Assembly (NCBI GenBank): GCA_910587375.1
Contig: CAJULR010000035.1
Span: forward strand, 1-64,000
From: Candidatus Gastranaerophilales bacterium
Lineage (GTDB): Bacteria; Cyanobacteriota; Vampirovibrionia; Gastranaerophilales; Gastranaerophilaceae
Direction of reading: 5' to 3'
DNA length: 64,000 nucleotides
Numbering within the stretch: position 1 is the stretch's first letter; every line of letters starts with the position of its first letter. A program made the position numbers and the translations under genes. Below the pieces are notes generated by a model that was given only the letters and a program-made list of their open reading frames with translations, made no database searches and was not told the DNA's origin. This document shows, piece after piece, positions 34,631-43,982 of the stretch.

Positions 34631-34815
34631 TTTAGATGTCAGAAATTGCTTTAAAAAGCAGCCCAACATCCGAATAGCAAAAATAGCCTTGGTTTAAGGT
34701 GTTTTGTTATTCTTAAAATTTTAGGGCCCCGGCTTATTAAAAACATATGTCAAACATTTAGGCAAAACATTTGTCAAAAGATATTAAAAATATAACTTAA
34801 GAAAGGTAAATAAAC

Positions 34816-35463
34816 GTGAGCGAAGAAAAAGAAATCCAAGCAGCAGAAGCAGTAGAAACAGTTGAAGAAGTAAAAGAAGAAGCTGTTGAAGTTGCAGAAA
34901 ATGTTGAAAACGTTGAAGTTCAACAATTAAAACCCCAAAGAAAAGGGCAAAGAAGAAGAAAAATCGAAACGGTTGAGCCGGTTGAATCAGAATGGAAAGA
35001 ACAAGTTGTTCAAATTCGCCGTGTAACAAAGGTTGTAAAGGGCGGTAAAAAACTTTCTTTCCGTGCAATCGTTATCGTTGGTAATAAAAAAGGACAGGTT
35101 GGAATGGGCGTTGCAAAGGCAGCAGAAGTTATCGTTGCAATCCAAAAAGCTGTTGCAGACGGCAGAAAGAACCTTATCACCGTTCCTATCTTTAAAACAA
35201 CAATTCCTCATATGATTACTGGCCGTTCAGGCGCAGGCAGCGTTGTTTTAAAACCTGCTTCTCAAGGTACAGGTGTTATCGCAGGTGGTGCGGTTCGTGC
35301 AGTTCTTGAATTATCAGGAATTGAAAACATTTTATCTAAATCATTAGGTTCAAAATCTCCTCTAAACGCTGCAAACGCAACATTAAACGCTCTTAAATCT
35401 TTAAGAACATTTAAAGATGTTGCCGCACAAAGAGGCATTTCAATGAAACAGCTTTTGGGCTAG
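34816..35463 (+). CDS. rpsE: 30S ribosomal protein S5
   Basis: A 215-residue S5 starting with GTG behind GAAAGG. The core from about residue 60 (E-S-E-W-K-E-Q-V-V-Q-I-R-R-V-T-K-V-V-K-G-G-K) to the end is typical. The first 55 or so residues form an acidic, low-complexity extension (Glu, Val and Ala repeats) ending in a basic patch. It is the first gene of this ribosomal cluster: the expected rplR is not upstream, where a malic enzyme ends instead. Confidence 0.95.
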   Translation: MSEEKEIQAAEAVETVEEVKEEAVEVAENVENVEVQQLKPQRKGQRRRKIETVEPVESEWKEQVVQIRRVTKVVKGGKKLSFRAIVIVGNKKGQVGMGVAKAAEVIVAIQKAVADGRKNLITVPIFKTTIPHMITGRSGAGSVVLKPASQGTGVIAGGAVRAVLELSGIENILSKSLGSKSPLNAANATLNALKSLRTFKDVAAQRGISMKQLLG

Positions 35464-35553
35464 TTTAATGAACCTGCAAAAGGCTTTTTTAAGAGCCAAA
35501 ACAAAGGCGAAACGCCAAAACGTTCAAGATAATTAAAGAAAAAGGTAAATAAA

Positions 35554-35739
35554 ATGGCAAAGACAGAAACAGTTAAAATAACTTTGAAAAAAAGCACAAT
35601 CGGCGCCCCCGAAAAACACACAAAAATCGTTAAGGCGCTTGGCTTAACAAAGACAAACCAAGTTGTTGAACACAACAAAACAGACATCATCATGGGTATG
35701 GTAAATAAAATCCCCCACCTCGTAGAAGTGGTAAAATAG
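35554..35739 (+). CDS. rpmD: 50S ribosomal protein L30
   Basis: A 61-residue L30: V-K-I-T-L-K-K-S-T-I-G-A-P-E-K-H-T-K-I-V-K-A-L-G-L and V-N-K-I-P-H-L-V-E-V. Ribosome binding site AAAGG. Follows rpsE by 90 bp and precedes rplO by 31 bp. Confidence 0.95.
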   Translation: MAKTETVKITLKKSTIGAPEKHTKIVKALGLTKTNQVVEHNKTDIIMGMVNKIPHLVEVVK

Positions 35740-35770
35740 ACAATAGCGAAATAATAAGGAATAAAATAAA

Positions 35771-36214
35771 ATGATAACATTAGAAGATTTAAAGCCTGCT
35801 GAAGGATCAGTTAAAAAATCCAAAAGAGTAGGCAGAGGAAGATCATCAGGACACGGTAAAACATCTTGCCGCGGCCACAACGGCGAAGGCCAAAGAAGCG
35901 GAAGAACCGCAAAACGCGGATTTGAAGGCGGCCAAATGCCTGCTTTCAGACGCCTTCCGAAATTAAAAGGCTTCAATAACATCCACGCCTTAAACGCAGC
36001 TGCACTTAATGTTTCAGCTCTTGAAAGATTGAACGTTGAAGTTGTTGATTTAGCTTATTTAAAAGAAAACAAAATCGTACACTCTTCAACCGATGTTTTA
36101 AGAATTTTAGGCAACGGTGAAATCTCAAAAGCAATCACTGTAAAAGCAGCCTATGTAACTGAATCTGCCAAGGCAAAAATTGAAAAAGCAGGCGGAAAAG
36201 TAGAATTAGTTTAA
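35771..36214 (+). CDS. rplO: 50S ribosomal protein L15
   Basis: A 147-residue L15. The glycine- and basic-rich N-terminal arm (K-R-V-G-R-G-R-S-S-G-H-G-K-T-S-C-R-G-H-N-G) that threads into 23S rRNA and the F-E-G-G-Q-M-P-x-x-R-R-L-P segment are clear. Separated from secY by 109 bp containing a hairpin. Confidence 0.96.
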   Translation: MITLEDLKPAEGSVKKSKRVGRGRSSGHGKTSCRGHNGEGQRSGRTAKRGFEGGQMPAFRRLPKLKGFNNIHALNAAALNVSALERLNVEVVDLAYLKENKIVHSSTDVLRILGNGEISKAITVKAAYVTESAKAKIEKAGGKVELV

Positions 36215-36236
36215 TTATTAATAAACGTTTAAGATA

Positions 36237-36273
36237 CTAAACCGCACCGGAATTTAAGCCCTGTGTGGTTTAG
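36237..36273 (+). promoter_or_regulatory. Intercistronic hairpin between rplO and secY
   Basis: CTAAACC-G-CAC and GTGGTTTAG pair over nine or ten positions with one bulged base, loop of about 17 nt. No tight T-run follows (only CGTCTTTCATTTTT). It may attenuate or process the mRNA so that secY is less expressed than the ribosomal proteins. Confidence 0.4.
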
Positions 36274-36323
36274 CGTCTTTCATTTTTCAAAAGAAATACA
36301 TAAGAAAGGTCAAGTACTTTAAA

Positions 36324-37667
36324 ATGCAACAAGCAAACAATGAACAAATGCTTCAAAGTTTAGTCAGCAACATTCAGGCAAGCGGGCTGAAGCAAAAGTT
36401 AATCTTTACGTTTATAATTATTGCCCTGTTTAGGTTTGGCGCCCAGCTTCCTATTTTTGGCATAAACAATGAAGTCTTCCAGGCACTGGCTGCGGGAAAC
36501 AATATGATAGGTTTCTTGGATTTATTTTCAGGCGGCGCTTTAGGCAAAGTTTCAATTTTTGCGCTCGGCATAGGCCCCTACATCACAGCTTCAATCATTA
36601 TGCAGCTTTTGGCGGTAATTATTCCATACTTAGAAAACCTGCAAAAAGAAGAAGGTGAAGCAGGAAGGCGAAAAATTCAGCAGCTAACAAGGCAATTTAC
36701 AGTTATACTTGCATTTTTCCAATCTTTTGTATTTGTAACAATTTTATCAAAGCTTCCAGGCTCCATTATGCACAGCGTTAACCCGTTTATGTTCTTTATG
36801 GGCTCAATGATTGCGCTCACCGCGGGTGCCGTTATGGTTATGTGGCTTGCAGAATTAATCACTGAAAAGGGAATCGGAAACGGCGGCTCGCTTTTGATTT
36901 TTGTCGGCATTATTTCAGGAATTCCCCTCTACACTCAAAGAACAGCAACCCTTGTTTCTCAAGACCCAAGATTACAGCTTGGCATTATGGCATTATTATT
37001 AATATTTGTTGCAACAATAATCTTTATCATTATTCTGCATGACGCAGTAAGAAAAGTGCCCATAGTTTCAGCAAGACGCCAAGTCGGAAATAAAGTTTAC
37101 GGCGGACAAAATTCAAACATTCCTTTTAAATTAAACCCGGGCGGCGTTATGCCAATTATCTTTGCAGTTGCTATTCTTTTATTTCCGGCAACAATTTTAG
37201 GGTTTGTGCACCAAATGAACATCTCAAACCCCGCCTTAAAGAGCGTTTTAGAATCCATGAATGCATTTTTAAGCCCGTCAAGCGTAAGCTATTATGTTAT
37301 TTATTTCTTGTTAATTGTGGCTTTAACATTCTTCTACGCTTCAATTATTCCAAATATGCAGCCTAAAGAAATTGCAAACAATCTTAAAAAATACGGTTCT
37401 GCAATTCCTGGCGTAAAACCCGGGAAGCCAACTGCAGACAAATTAGATGAAATCTTATCAAGACTTATGTTCATCGGCGCCATCGCCCTTGGTATCATTG
37501 CAATGGTTCCGACGGTTGCGTCTAAAATTACCAACATTACAACGTTACAAGGTCTTGGCGCCACATCTTTAATCATTATGGTGGGCGTTGCGCTCGATTT
37601 CATTAACCAAATTAAAACTCATATGCTTGCAAAGAACTATGAAAGCTTCTTAAAGCAGGAACAATAA
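36324..37667 (+). CDS. secY: Protein translocase subunit SecY
   Basis: A 447-residue, ten-helix core of the Sec channel. The segments P-I-F-G-I-N (near 38), the plug region, G-P-Y-I-T-A-S-I-I-M-Q-L and the cytoplasmic loop with P-K-E-I-A-N-N-L-K-K-Y-G-S-A-I-P-G are all present. Normal length. Confidence 0.96.
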   Translation: MQQANNEQMLQSLVSNIQASGLKQKLIFTFIIIALFRFGAQLPIFGINNEVFQALAAGNNMIGFLDLFSGGALGKVSIFALGIGPYITASIIMQLLAVIIPYLENLQKEEGEAGRRKIQQLTRQFTVILAFFQSFVFVTILSKLPGSIMHSVNPFMFFMGSMIALTAGAVMVMWLAELITEKGIGNGGSLLIFVGIISGIPLYTQRTATLVSQDPRLQLGIMALLLIFVATIIFIIILHDAVRKVPIVSARRQVGNKVYGGQNSNIPFKLNPGGVMPIIFAVAILLFPATILGFVHQMNISNPALKSVLESMNAFLSPSSVSYYVIYFLLIVALTFFYASIIPNMQPKEIANNLKKYGSAIPGVKPGKPTADKLDEILSRLMFIGAIALGIIAMVPTVASKITNITTLQGLGATSLIIMVGVALDFINQIKTHMLAKNYESFLKQEQ

Positions 37668-37743
37668 TTGTTTCAAGCCTTGGTTAAACAGGGCTTGCAA
37701 GCAAAAAAATGATATATAACTCTTAAAAGAAAGTGTGAATTTG

Positions 37744-38406
37744 ATGAAAAAAGTTTTTATTTTCTTAGGGCCTCCGGGGTGCGGAAAGGGCACGCAGACA
37801 GACACATTGTCTAAAGAATTGAACATCCCGCATATCGATACAGGTTCGCTTTTAAGGGAAAATATCAAAAACGAAACTGAATTTGGTAAAATCGCAAAAA
37901 GCTTTATTGACAAGGGTCAGCTTGTACCGATTGAAGTTGTGCAATCTGTTATAAACGAAAGAATTTCAAGAAAAGACTGCGAAGGCGGCTATATTTTAGA
38001 CGGCTTCCCAAGAAGCATGGAACAGGCGCAGGCGCTTAAAACCATGTGGGAGAATTCTCCGTATAAATTTGAAAAAGAAGAAAAAGTTGCCGTATACTTT
38101 GACATTCCGACAGATGTTCTTGTTGAAAGGCTTATAAACAGACGCTCTTGCCCTGCTTGCGGTAAAATTTACAACCTAAAAAGTTCTGCCCCAAAAGTTG
38201 AAGGCAAATGCGATATCTGTAATGTGGATTTAATTCAAAGAAAAGACGACACCAAAGAAACCGCTGTGCTTCGCTTTGAAACCTATGATAAAGAAACAAA
38301 GCCGCTTCTCGATTTTTACAAAGAAGAAGGTCTTTTGGTTCAAATTAACGCAAACCAAGGCATAGACGCGGTTTATCAGGAATTAAAGAAAGTTATAAAT
38401 GATTAA
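37744..38406 (+). CDS. adk: Adenylate kinase (zinc-type LID)
   Basis: A 220-residue long-type adenylate kinase interconverting ATP, AMP and ADP. The P-loop is G-P-P-G-C-G-K-G-T-Q near residue 8. The LID carries four cysteines, C-P-A-C-G and C-D-I-C-N, that would bind zinc. I chose the ATG at 37744; a GTG nine bases earlier has its purine stretch too close. It overlaps map by 8 bp. Confidence 0.95.
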   Translation: MKKVFIFLGPPGCGKGTQTDTLSKELNIPHIDTGSLLRENIKNETEFGKIAKSFIDKGQLVPIEVVQSVINERISRKDCEGGYILDGFPRSMEQAQALKTMWENSPYKFEKEEKVAVYFDIPTDVLVERLINRRSCPACGKIYNLKSSAPKVEGKCDICNVDLIQRKDDTKETAVLRFETYDKETKPLLDFYKEEGLLVQINANQGIDAVYQELKKVIND

Positions 38407-39199
38407 CAGAAAATCACGAGAAGAAATAAAACTCATGCGCCATGCAGGAGGCGTTGTGGCCCTTGTACATCAGGCGATGAAAAGCGCTGTGAAGCCAGGA
38501 ATTTCAACCTTTGAACTGGATGAAATCGCGGCAAAAGTTATAAAAGAAAACAAATGCACACCCACATTTTTAGGCTATAACGGCTTCCCAGGCTGCATTT
38601 GTACCTCAATAAATGAAGAAGTGGTCCATGGAATTCCATCCAAAGACCGCATTTTAAAAGAAGGCGACATAGTTTCAATTGACGTTGGTGCAACATACAG
38701 AGGCCTTGTGGGCGATTCCGCCTGGACTTATCCTGTAGGAAAAATCAGCAAAGAATATGAAGATTTACTCAAAATCACAGAACTTGCGCTATTTAACGGC
38801 ATTTCAAAAATGAAAGATGGCAACGTTTTAGATGACATTTCAGGCGCTGTTGAAGACACAGCTTTGGGTGTTGCGGAAAACATCCCATTTGAACTAAAAA
38901 ACCCTGACGGAGGTGGCAAAAAATACGGCATTGTGCGCCAATACGGAGGCCACGGTGTTGGGCGCAATATGCACGAAGACCCATTCTTGTTTAATTACAG
39001 GGTAAATAACAAAACAAAGCTCAAAAATGGCTATGTGATTGCAATTGAGCCTATGATAAATCTGGGTGTGGATGAGGTTGTGGTATCAACCGCAGACGAT
39101 TGGTGCGTTTCAACTGTTGACAACAAGGCTTCTGCGCATTTTGAACACACGGTTGCCGCAACAGAAGATGGGCCTTTAATTTTAACGGCGCTTGAATAA
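38399..39199 (+). CDS. map: Methionine aminopeptidase type I
   Basis: A 266-residue enzyme removing the initiator Met from new proteins. Metal ligands appear in I-D-V-G-A-T-Y-R-G-L-V-G-D-S-A-W (two Asp), G-G-H-G-V-G-R-N-M-H-E-D-P (His), I-E-P-M-I-N-L-G (Glu) and the final T-A-A/T-V-A-A-T-E-D-G (Glu). The usual downstream genes infA, rpmJ, rpsM, rpsK are absent here: the next gene is on the other strand. Confidence 0.95.
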   Translation: MINRKSREEIKLMRHAGGVVALVHQAMKSAVKPGISTFELDEIAAKVIKENKCTPTFLGYNGFPGCICTSINEEVVHGIPSKDRILKEGDIVSIDVGATYRGLVGDSAWTYPVGKISKEYEDLLKITELALFNGISKMKDGNVLDDISGAVEDTALGVAENIPFELKNPDGGGKKYGIVRQYGGHGVGRNMHEDPFLFNYRVNNKTKLKNGYVIAIEPMINLGVDEVVVSTADDWCVSTVDNKASAHFEHTVAATEDGPLILTALE

Positions 39200-39270
39200 A
39201 GATTTGCAGCAAGGTTTTAAAATTCAAAACATTAAACTCAGGTGTTCCCAAGCTAAAACGCAAGGTAAAA

Positions 39271-39906
39271 TCAGGTTTTCGCCTTTTTAACTATTCCTAA
39301 AATCCTTGAAAAATAGTCAATATCAGGGTCAAATTTTACTGTCACATTTTCATTCTTTGAAAGTGAGATGTATGTTATAGAAACGTTTTCGCTTTTATAC
39401 AGTTTTGAAGCTGCGTATAAATATACAACGGTTTGGATATCAAATTCAGGCTCTTTTGGCAGATTTGTCATTTTCCAATCATAAATTTCCACCGCACATA
39501 AAGAATTAGGGCAGAGCAAAACCGCGTCAAACCTGCCTGTAAGGTAAAATTCTTCTTTACTATCTGCTTTATTTTGGGCCAAATCCGTTGCGCCACAATG
39601 GTTTTTGCCCCCGCATTTTATTAAAAACGGCTGTTCAATATTTTTATTCATAGCGTTTTTTAGAGTTTTTACTGCGTCAAATTCTTTTATTTTATCCACA
39701 AATTCTCTGTCTTTTTTTGAAAAAGAAGCCTCAATCTTTGTCATATCGAAGCCTTTAAGATAAAAGCACAAAAAATTATGCAGGTTTTGCCCCGCCTTCG
39801 TACTTGAATTATCAGGGTTTAAGAAAAGGCCCTCATTATATTTCAGCCTGAAATTTTCAGGGTCTTTGTCTAAAATTTTAAGAGAATTTGCACTAAATGT
39901 ATCCAA
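39271..39906 (-). CDS. PD-(D/E)XK nuclease (RecB/Cas4-like)
   Basis: A 211-residue nuclease-fold protein. G-Q-N-L-H-N-F-L (motif with His), L-T-G-R-F-D-A-V-L-L, V-E-I-Y-D-W-K-M and D-I-Q-T-V-V-Y-L-Y give the order of the RecB/AddB/Cas4 family active site: D in G-R-F-D, the E-x-x-D-W-K pair and the Q-x-x-x-Y helix. No iron-sulfur Cys cluster is evident. It starts 2 bp after the stop of the tandem helicase gene, so the two probably form one DNA-end-processing machine. There is no CRISPR array or other cas gene, so Cas4 is unlikely. Confidence 0.8.
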   Translation of the reverse strand: MDTFSANSLKILDKDPENFRLKYNEGLFLNPDNSSTKAGQNLHNFLCFYLKGFDMTKIEASFSKKDREFVDKIKEFDAVKTLKNAMNKNIEQPFLIKCGGKNHCGATDLAQNKADSKEEFYLTGRFDAVLLCPNSLCAVEIYDWKMTNLPKEPEFDIQTVVYLYAASKLYKSENVSITYISLSKNENVTVKFDPDIDYFSRILGIVKKAKT

Positions 39907-39908
39907 AA

Positions 39909-42900
39909 TTAGGCCTCCTCTCCTTCTTCTGCAACATTTTGCAAGGTTATATCCTGCCCAAGCCCCCTAAATTCAAGTTTTTCAAGAAATGAATTTATCT
40001 CAAACACCTGGTTTGGCAGCTTTTCGCGCACTTTATTATAAATTTTATATTCCCTTGCACAGGTTAGGTAGAGTTTTCTTTTTGCGCGCGTAAAGCCAAC
40101 GTAGGCAAGCCTCAAATTCTCTTCCTGTATCTCTTTTTTAAGCTCCTCTTCACTTTTGGGCTCTGTTTTAACGCTTTCAATAAACTTGGAATTTTCCTTA
40201 AGTTTAATGTCATTAATATCAAACGTCAAATTATCCGTAAACATTTCAGGAATGAAGACATAATTGAATTCATCGCCTTTTGATTTATGCAGGGTCAAAA
40301 TCCGAATGGCAGAATTTAGCCCGCTATCAACATTTTCGGCGTCAGACACAAGCTTAATCCCCGTCCTGTTTGCTTTTTGCGCCATATCATTCAATTTTTT
40401 TACCGTGTCTTCAAAAGTTTTATTTGAATTAAACACCTTTGACACAATCCCCGAAACAAGCGATATATTTGCCTTTTGGAAATCGCGCAGGCTTCCTTGG
40501 GAATTTTCTTTATCCGGATTTTGTTCCTTGTCTTGACCCAAAACTCCCGCCAAGGCTTGCTTTTCACCTGCTCCAAAATAAAACTCCCCAATTTTATAAG
40601 CAATTTCATATATAGGCAAATTCCACATACGAACAAAATACTTTAAATCCCAAAACAGGCTAAAATACTCATTATTCCCCAAAATAAAAGGTAAATTCAA
40701 AGTATCAAGAAAATTTAAAATCTCAATATCATCTCTGTAAAAACCAAGCTCTATTAGGGTTTTAGCACAATTTTTCACAACATTATTGTTCAAAGGATTA
40801 TTTATAAAGTTCAAAACCGCTAAAACCGCCCTGAATACAGGGTTTAAGTTTAAAGTGTCGGAATTTGTCGTAAAATCAAAGGTTGAATTTTCGGATAAAA
40901 AATTGCTCCACTCCAAAACTCCTCTGTTGCTCCTTAAAAGTATTGCAACACTTGGGTTTTCCGTATTTTTTTCATTATAAATTGAGCCTATTTTATCCAA
41001 AATAAACCGTTTTTCATCCCCCTCTTTTTCAAAAATATACTCTTCAACACTATTCTTATCAACAATGTTTTTCCCCTCAACAGGCTTTGCTTGAATTGGT
41101 AAAAACGCGCCCGGGGCAAGCTTTTCCCCGTATTTTATGAGTTTGTTTGAAAAATCAATAATCCCGGTTGCGTTTCTGTTTGAATAATCCATTTTAACAT
41201 TCAAATTTTCAGAAATAAAGCGCTTAAAGCCTTTCACATCCGCGTTTGAAAAGGTTGTTGTAATCGCTTGGTTTACATCCCCGCAACGGATTAAATTCCC
41301 GTTTTTTGAAGACAAAATTTTTATTAATTCTTGCTGAATTTCGCTCGAATCCTGTGCCTCATCTTCAATTACAAACTTCATCAAATTCTGATAATATTCC
41401 CTAATTCCCTTGTCATTCCTCAAAAGCGTTAAAGAAAGGGCCAAAAGGTCGTCATAGTCTATAAAATTTGAACTTAAAAGAGTGGTTTTATAGGTTTCAA
41501 AAATGCGGCGAAAAAGCGGGGAAAGCCTGTCCGGCTGCGGGTGTTTTTGGTTTTTGTAGGCTGAAATTGCCCGCTCATAAAGCTCTGCCTTTAATAAATC
41601 AAGCCCAAGCGCGCTTATAATGTCTTTTATAATCTGACCGCGCTTAATTTCATCCAAAATCTCAAAATCCACATCTAAATTCAGTTTTGTGTGGTTATTA
41701 TTTTCCCTTAAAATCCTAAGGGCAAGACCGTGGATAGTTGAAATGTGCGGCAGCTCAACAAGATGAGGAAAGGCTTCTTTTATCCTTTCTTTAAAGTTTC
41801 TTGCGGCAGATTCCATAAAAGTGAGGACAAAAATGTTTTCAGGAGGCACATTTTCATTCAAAAGCTTCAAAATAAGGGCAAGCATTATCGTTGTTTTCCC
41901 GGCGCCCGCAACAGCGCTCACAGCCATTTTGCCTTCTTTATATTCTAAAACAGGCGCCTGGTCTGGCCTTGGAACAATTTTGAACCCTTTTTTAGGCGCC
42001 ATAGCAGGGTTTTTTGCCCCGCCTTCTGCCTCATTGCCAGACCCGCCTTGCGCTTCGCCCATCACACCGTTTATCGCCGCAGAAGGATTTTCTTTAAAGA
42101 AGTGGTTTATTCCCTTAAAATTTTCCGCGCCAAGAAAGTCGTAAATGCTTGAATAGATATAGATTTCACCTTCATTTAAAAGATAGATTTTTCGAATAAG
42201 CCTTGAAGTCTTATCAAGCGCACAGTTTATGTTGTCTTCAAGCTCAAAACTCTTTTTCTTCCAGCTTTTTTGAAATACCCAAGCATTATACAAAGGCCCT
42301 ATGTCTTGTTTTGTCCAGTTTGAACTTGTGGTGTCCAACAAAAACGTGTGTTTTGACACAACGGAATTATCTATAAGCTTTTGCGCCGTGGAAACAACAA
42401 CGGCATTTTCATCCACATTTGCACTAGACAAAGGGTTTTCAGACACTATCGTATTTTCAAGCTGCAAAATTAATTCCCTGTTTGAAACAGAATTCAAGGA
42501 CAAAGAAAGCGCATTTTCACTATCCGAACCGCCCCCAAAAGCACCCGGGTTAAATATTTCTTCAAAATCTCTCACCTGCTTTAAAAGCTGGTTTATTTTA
42601 TAAAGAAGGGACTTATTTTCAGGCTTTAATTCAACATATTCATATGCCACGGTGTAAAGCTGAATTGAAAGTTTCTTATCCGTCATTTCATCACAAATTT
42701 CAAGAAACCGTGCCACGCCTTCATTTTCAGAGAATTTTTTTAAACAATCAAAAATATCGTTGTCAAAAACTTCATAATCATCTGCAATTTTTAAAACAAG
42801 GTTAAAATCAAGCTTCAAAATTTTAGCTAAAATCCCCCTAAAAACATAGGGAGAAATTTTTAAATTTTTATTGTTTAAAGCCTTTAAAACTTCTAAAATA

Positions 42901-43982
42901 GCTGCTATATCAGGGTTTTTAGAGAGTTTTTCGCTTCCTGAAAGATATTGAACGGGCGCGTTTATTTTTTCTAATTGAAATTTCAAATAATCGTCAATAT
43001 TTGGCGTCACAATTGCAATATCAGAGGGTTTCAACCTGTTTTTCGGGTCTGAAAGCAGCGTGTTTATTTTCCTCACAGCTTCCGCTATCATCTCATCCTG
43101 TCTTATAAAGCTTTGCAAATATGAATTTTCAATTAAAACAGAGTCCCCGGCTTTAATTGTATGGAAAATTTCATCCCCTTTTTTTGTTTTTAAAGTATTA
43201 GCCGGGGCAAGTTTTGGCGATTCATCCAAAAAACGCTCAAAATCAAACTCAAGCGCCCCCAAAAACCCTTTTCTTGTGCAGCCAAATTCATCATAAGCGA
43301 TAAAAAATTCCTTGATATCAGGCTTTATAAATTTTAAATATTCAAACAAAGCAGGGGTAATTTCATCGCCATCATCCAAAAAGACATATTTATAAGGGTT
43401 GAACGTGTTTTCATAGATATATTTAAAAATATCCGTTTGGCGAAGATAGTCAAACGCCCTTAAATTCAGGGTTTTAAGCTTATATAAATTGAGCGCATTT
43501 TTAATATCGGAATAAAAAGGGTCAGACAAAATCTTTGCCCGCTCTTTAATTTCATCCGGCGTCAGCGCATTCAAAACGCACAGCGAATACCGCCTTAAAA
43601 GCTGGTGAAGCAGGTTCCCCTTGGAATTATACCCTTTAAACTGCACCTCATCAATTGCTTTTCTAAAAATGTACTGGCTCACCTCTAAACCCGATAAATT
43701 TGGAGCTATTTTTGCGTTTTCATCCTTTATTTTGTTCTCAACAATAACCCAGTTATCCAAAATGAAATTATAAACAAGGCCAAAAAAGGTGTAAACATTG
43801 AAACTTGTGAGCGCTTCACGCGTTAGGAGTTTTTTTGTCTTTTCAATAAATTCATTTTTCTTTTTAAAATTTTGAACAATAACAAGAATGTCTTCTGCCG
43901 CAACGCCTTTGTTCAAAAGTTTTGCGTACTCATTTACCAAAATATCCGTTTTATTTGAATTCAGATGGCCTTTAATTAACAT
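39909..43982 (-). CDS. Single-chain tandem UvrD-family helicase (AddB-like N-terminal half, AddA/UvrD-like C-terminal half)
   Basis: A 1357-residue protein. The C-terminal half has the full SF1A set: V-A-G-A-G-K-T-T at 691-698, the V-L-T-F motif Ia, I-E-D-E-A-Q-D (Walker B), S-N-R-N-A-T (motif III/IV region), L-H-K-S-K-G-D-E-F (motif V) and V-G-F-T-R-A-K (motif VI). The N-terminal half (1 to about 640) looks like a second helicase fold: it begins G-H-L-N-S-N-K-T, a Walker A in which the Gly before Lys is Asn, and has L-D-D-G-D-E in place of D-E-x-Q. AddB in other bacteria is a similar degenerate helicase, but it is a separate protein carrying its own nuclease. Here the nuclease is the next, separate gene. 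Likely double-strand-break end resection. It begins at the base after the priA stop. Confidence 0.78.
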   Translation of the reverse strand: MLIKGHLNSNKTDILVNEYAKLLNKGVAAEDILVIVQNFKKKNEFIEKTKKLLTREALTSFNVYTFFGLVYNFILDNWVIVENKIKDENAKIAPNLSGLEVSQYIFRKAIDEVQFKGYNSKGNLLHQLLRRYSLCVLNALTPDEIKERAKILSDPFYSDIKNALNLYKLKTLNLRAFDYLRQTDIFKYIYENTFNPYKYVFLDDGDEITPALFEYLKFIKPDIKEFFIAYDEFGCTRKGFLGALEFDFERFLDESPKLAPANTLKTKKGDEIFHTIKAGDSVLIENSYLQSFIRQDEMIAEAVRKINTLLSDPKNRLKPSDIAIVTPNIDDYLKFQLEKINAPVQYLSGSEKLSKNPDIAAILEVLKALNNKNLKISPYVFRGILAKILKLDFNLVLKIADDYEVFDNDIFDCLKKFSENEGVARFLEICDEMTDKKLSIQLYTVAYEYVELKPENKSLLYKINQLLKQVRDFEEIFNPGAFGGGSDSENALSLSLNSVSNRELILQLENTIVSENPLSSANVDENAVVVSTAQKLIDNSVVSKHTFLLDTTSSNWTKQDIGPLYNAWVFQKSWKKKSFELEDNINCALDKTSRLIRKIYLLNEGEIYIYSSIYDFLGAENFKGINHFFKENPSAAINGVMGEAQGGSGNEAEGGAKNPAMAPKKGFKIVPRPDQAPVLEYKEGKMAVSAVAGAGKTTIMLALILKLLNENVPPENIFVLTFMESAARNFKERIKEAFPHLVELPHISTIHGLALRILRENNNHTKLNLDVDFEILDEIKRGQIIKDIISALGLDLLKAELYERAISAYKNQKHPQPDRLSPLFRRIFETYKTTLLSSNFIDYDDLLALSLTLLRNDKGIREYYQNLMKFVIEDEAQDSSEIQQELIKILSSKNGNLIRCGDVNQAITTTFSNADVKGFKRFISENLNVKMDYSNRNATGIIDFSNKLIKYGEKLAPGAFLPIQAKPVEGKNIVDKNSVEEYIFEKEGDEKRFILDKIGSIYNEKNTENPSVAILLRSNRGVLEWSNFLSENSTFDFTTNSDTLNLNPVFRAVLAVLNFINNPLNNNVVKNCAKTLIELGFYRDDIEILNFLDTLNLPFILGNNEYFSLFWDLKYFVRMWNLPIYEIAYKIGEFYFGAGEKQALAGVLGQDKEQNPDKENSQGSLRDFQKANISLVSGIVSKVFNSNKTFEDTVKKLNDMAQKANRTGIKLVSDAENVDSGLNSAIRILTLHKSKGDEFNYVFIPEMFTDNLTFDINDIKLKENSKFIESVKTEPKSEEELKKEIQEENLRLAYVGFTRAKRKLYLTCAREYKIYNKVREKLPNQVFEINSFLEKLEFRGLGQDITLQNVAEEGEEA

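Noticed and set aside
39271..39906. CRISPR Cas4
   Set aside because: No iron-sulfur cysteines, no array or cas genes; the neighbour is a helicase.
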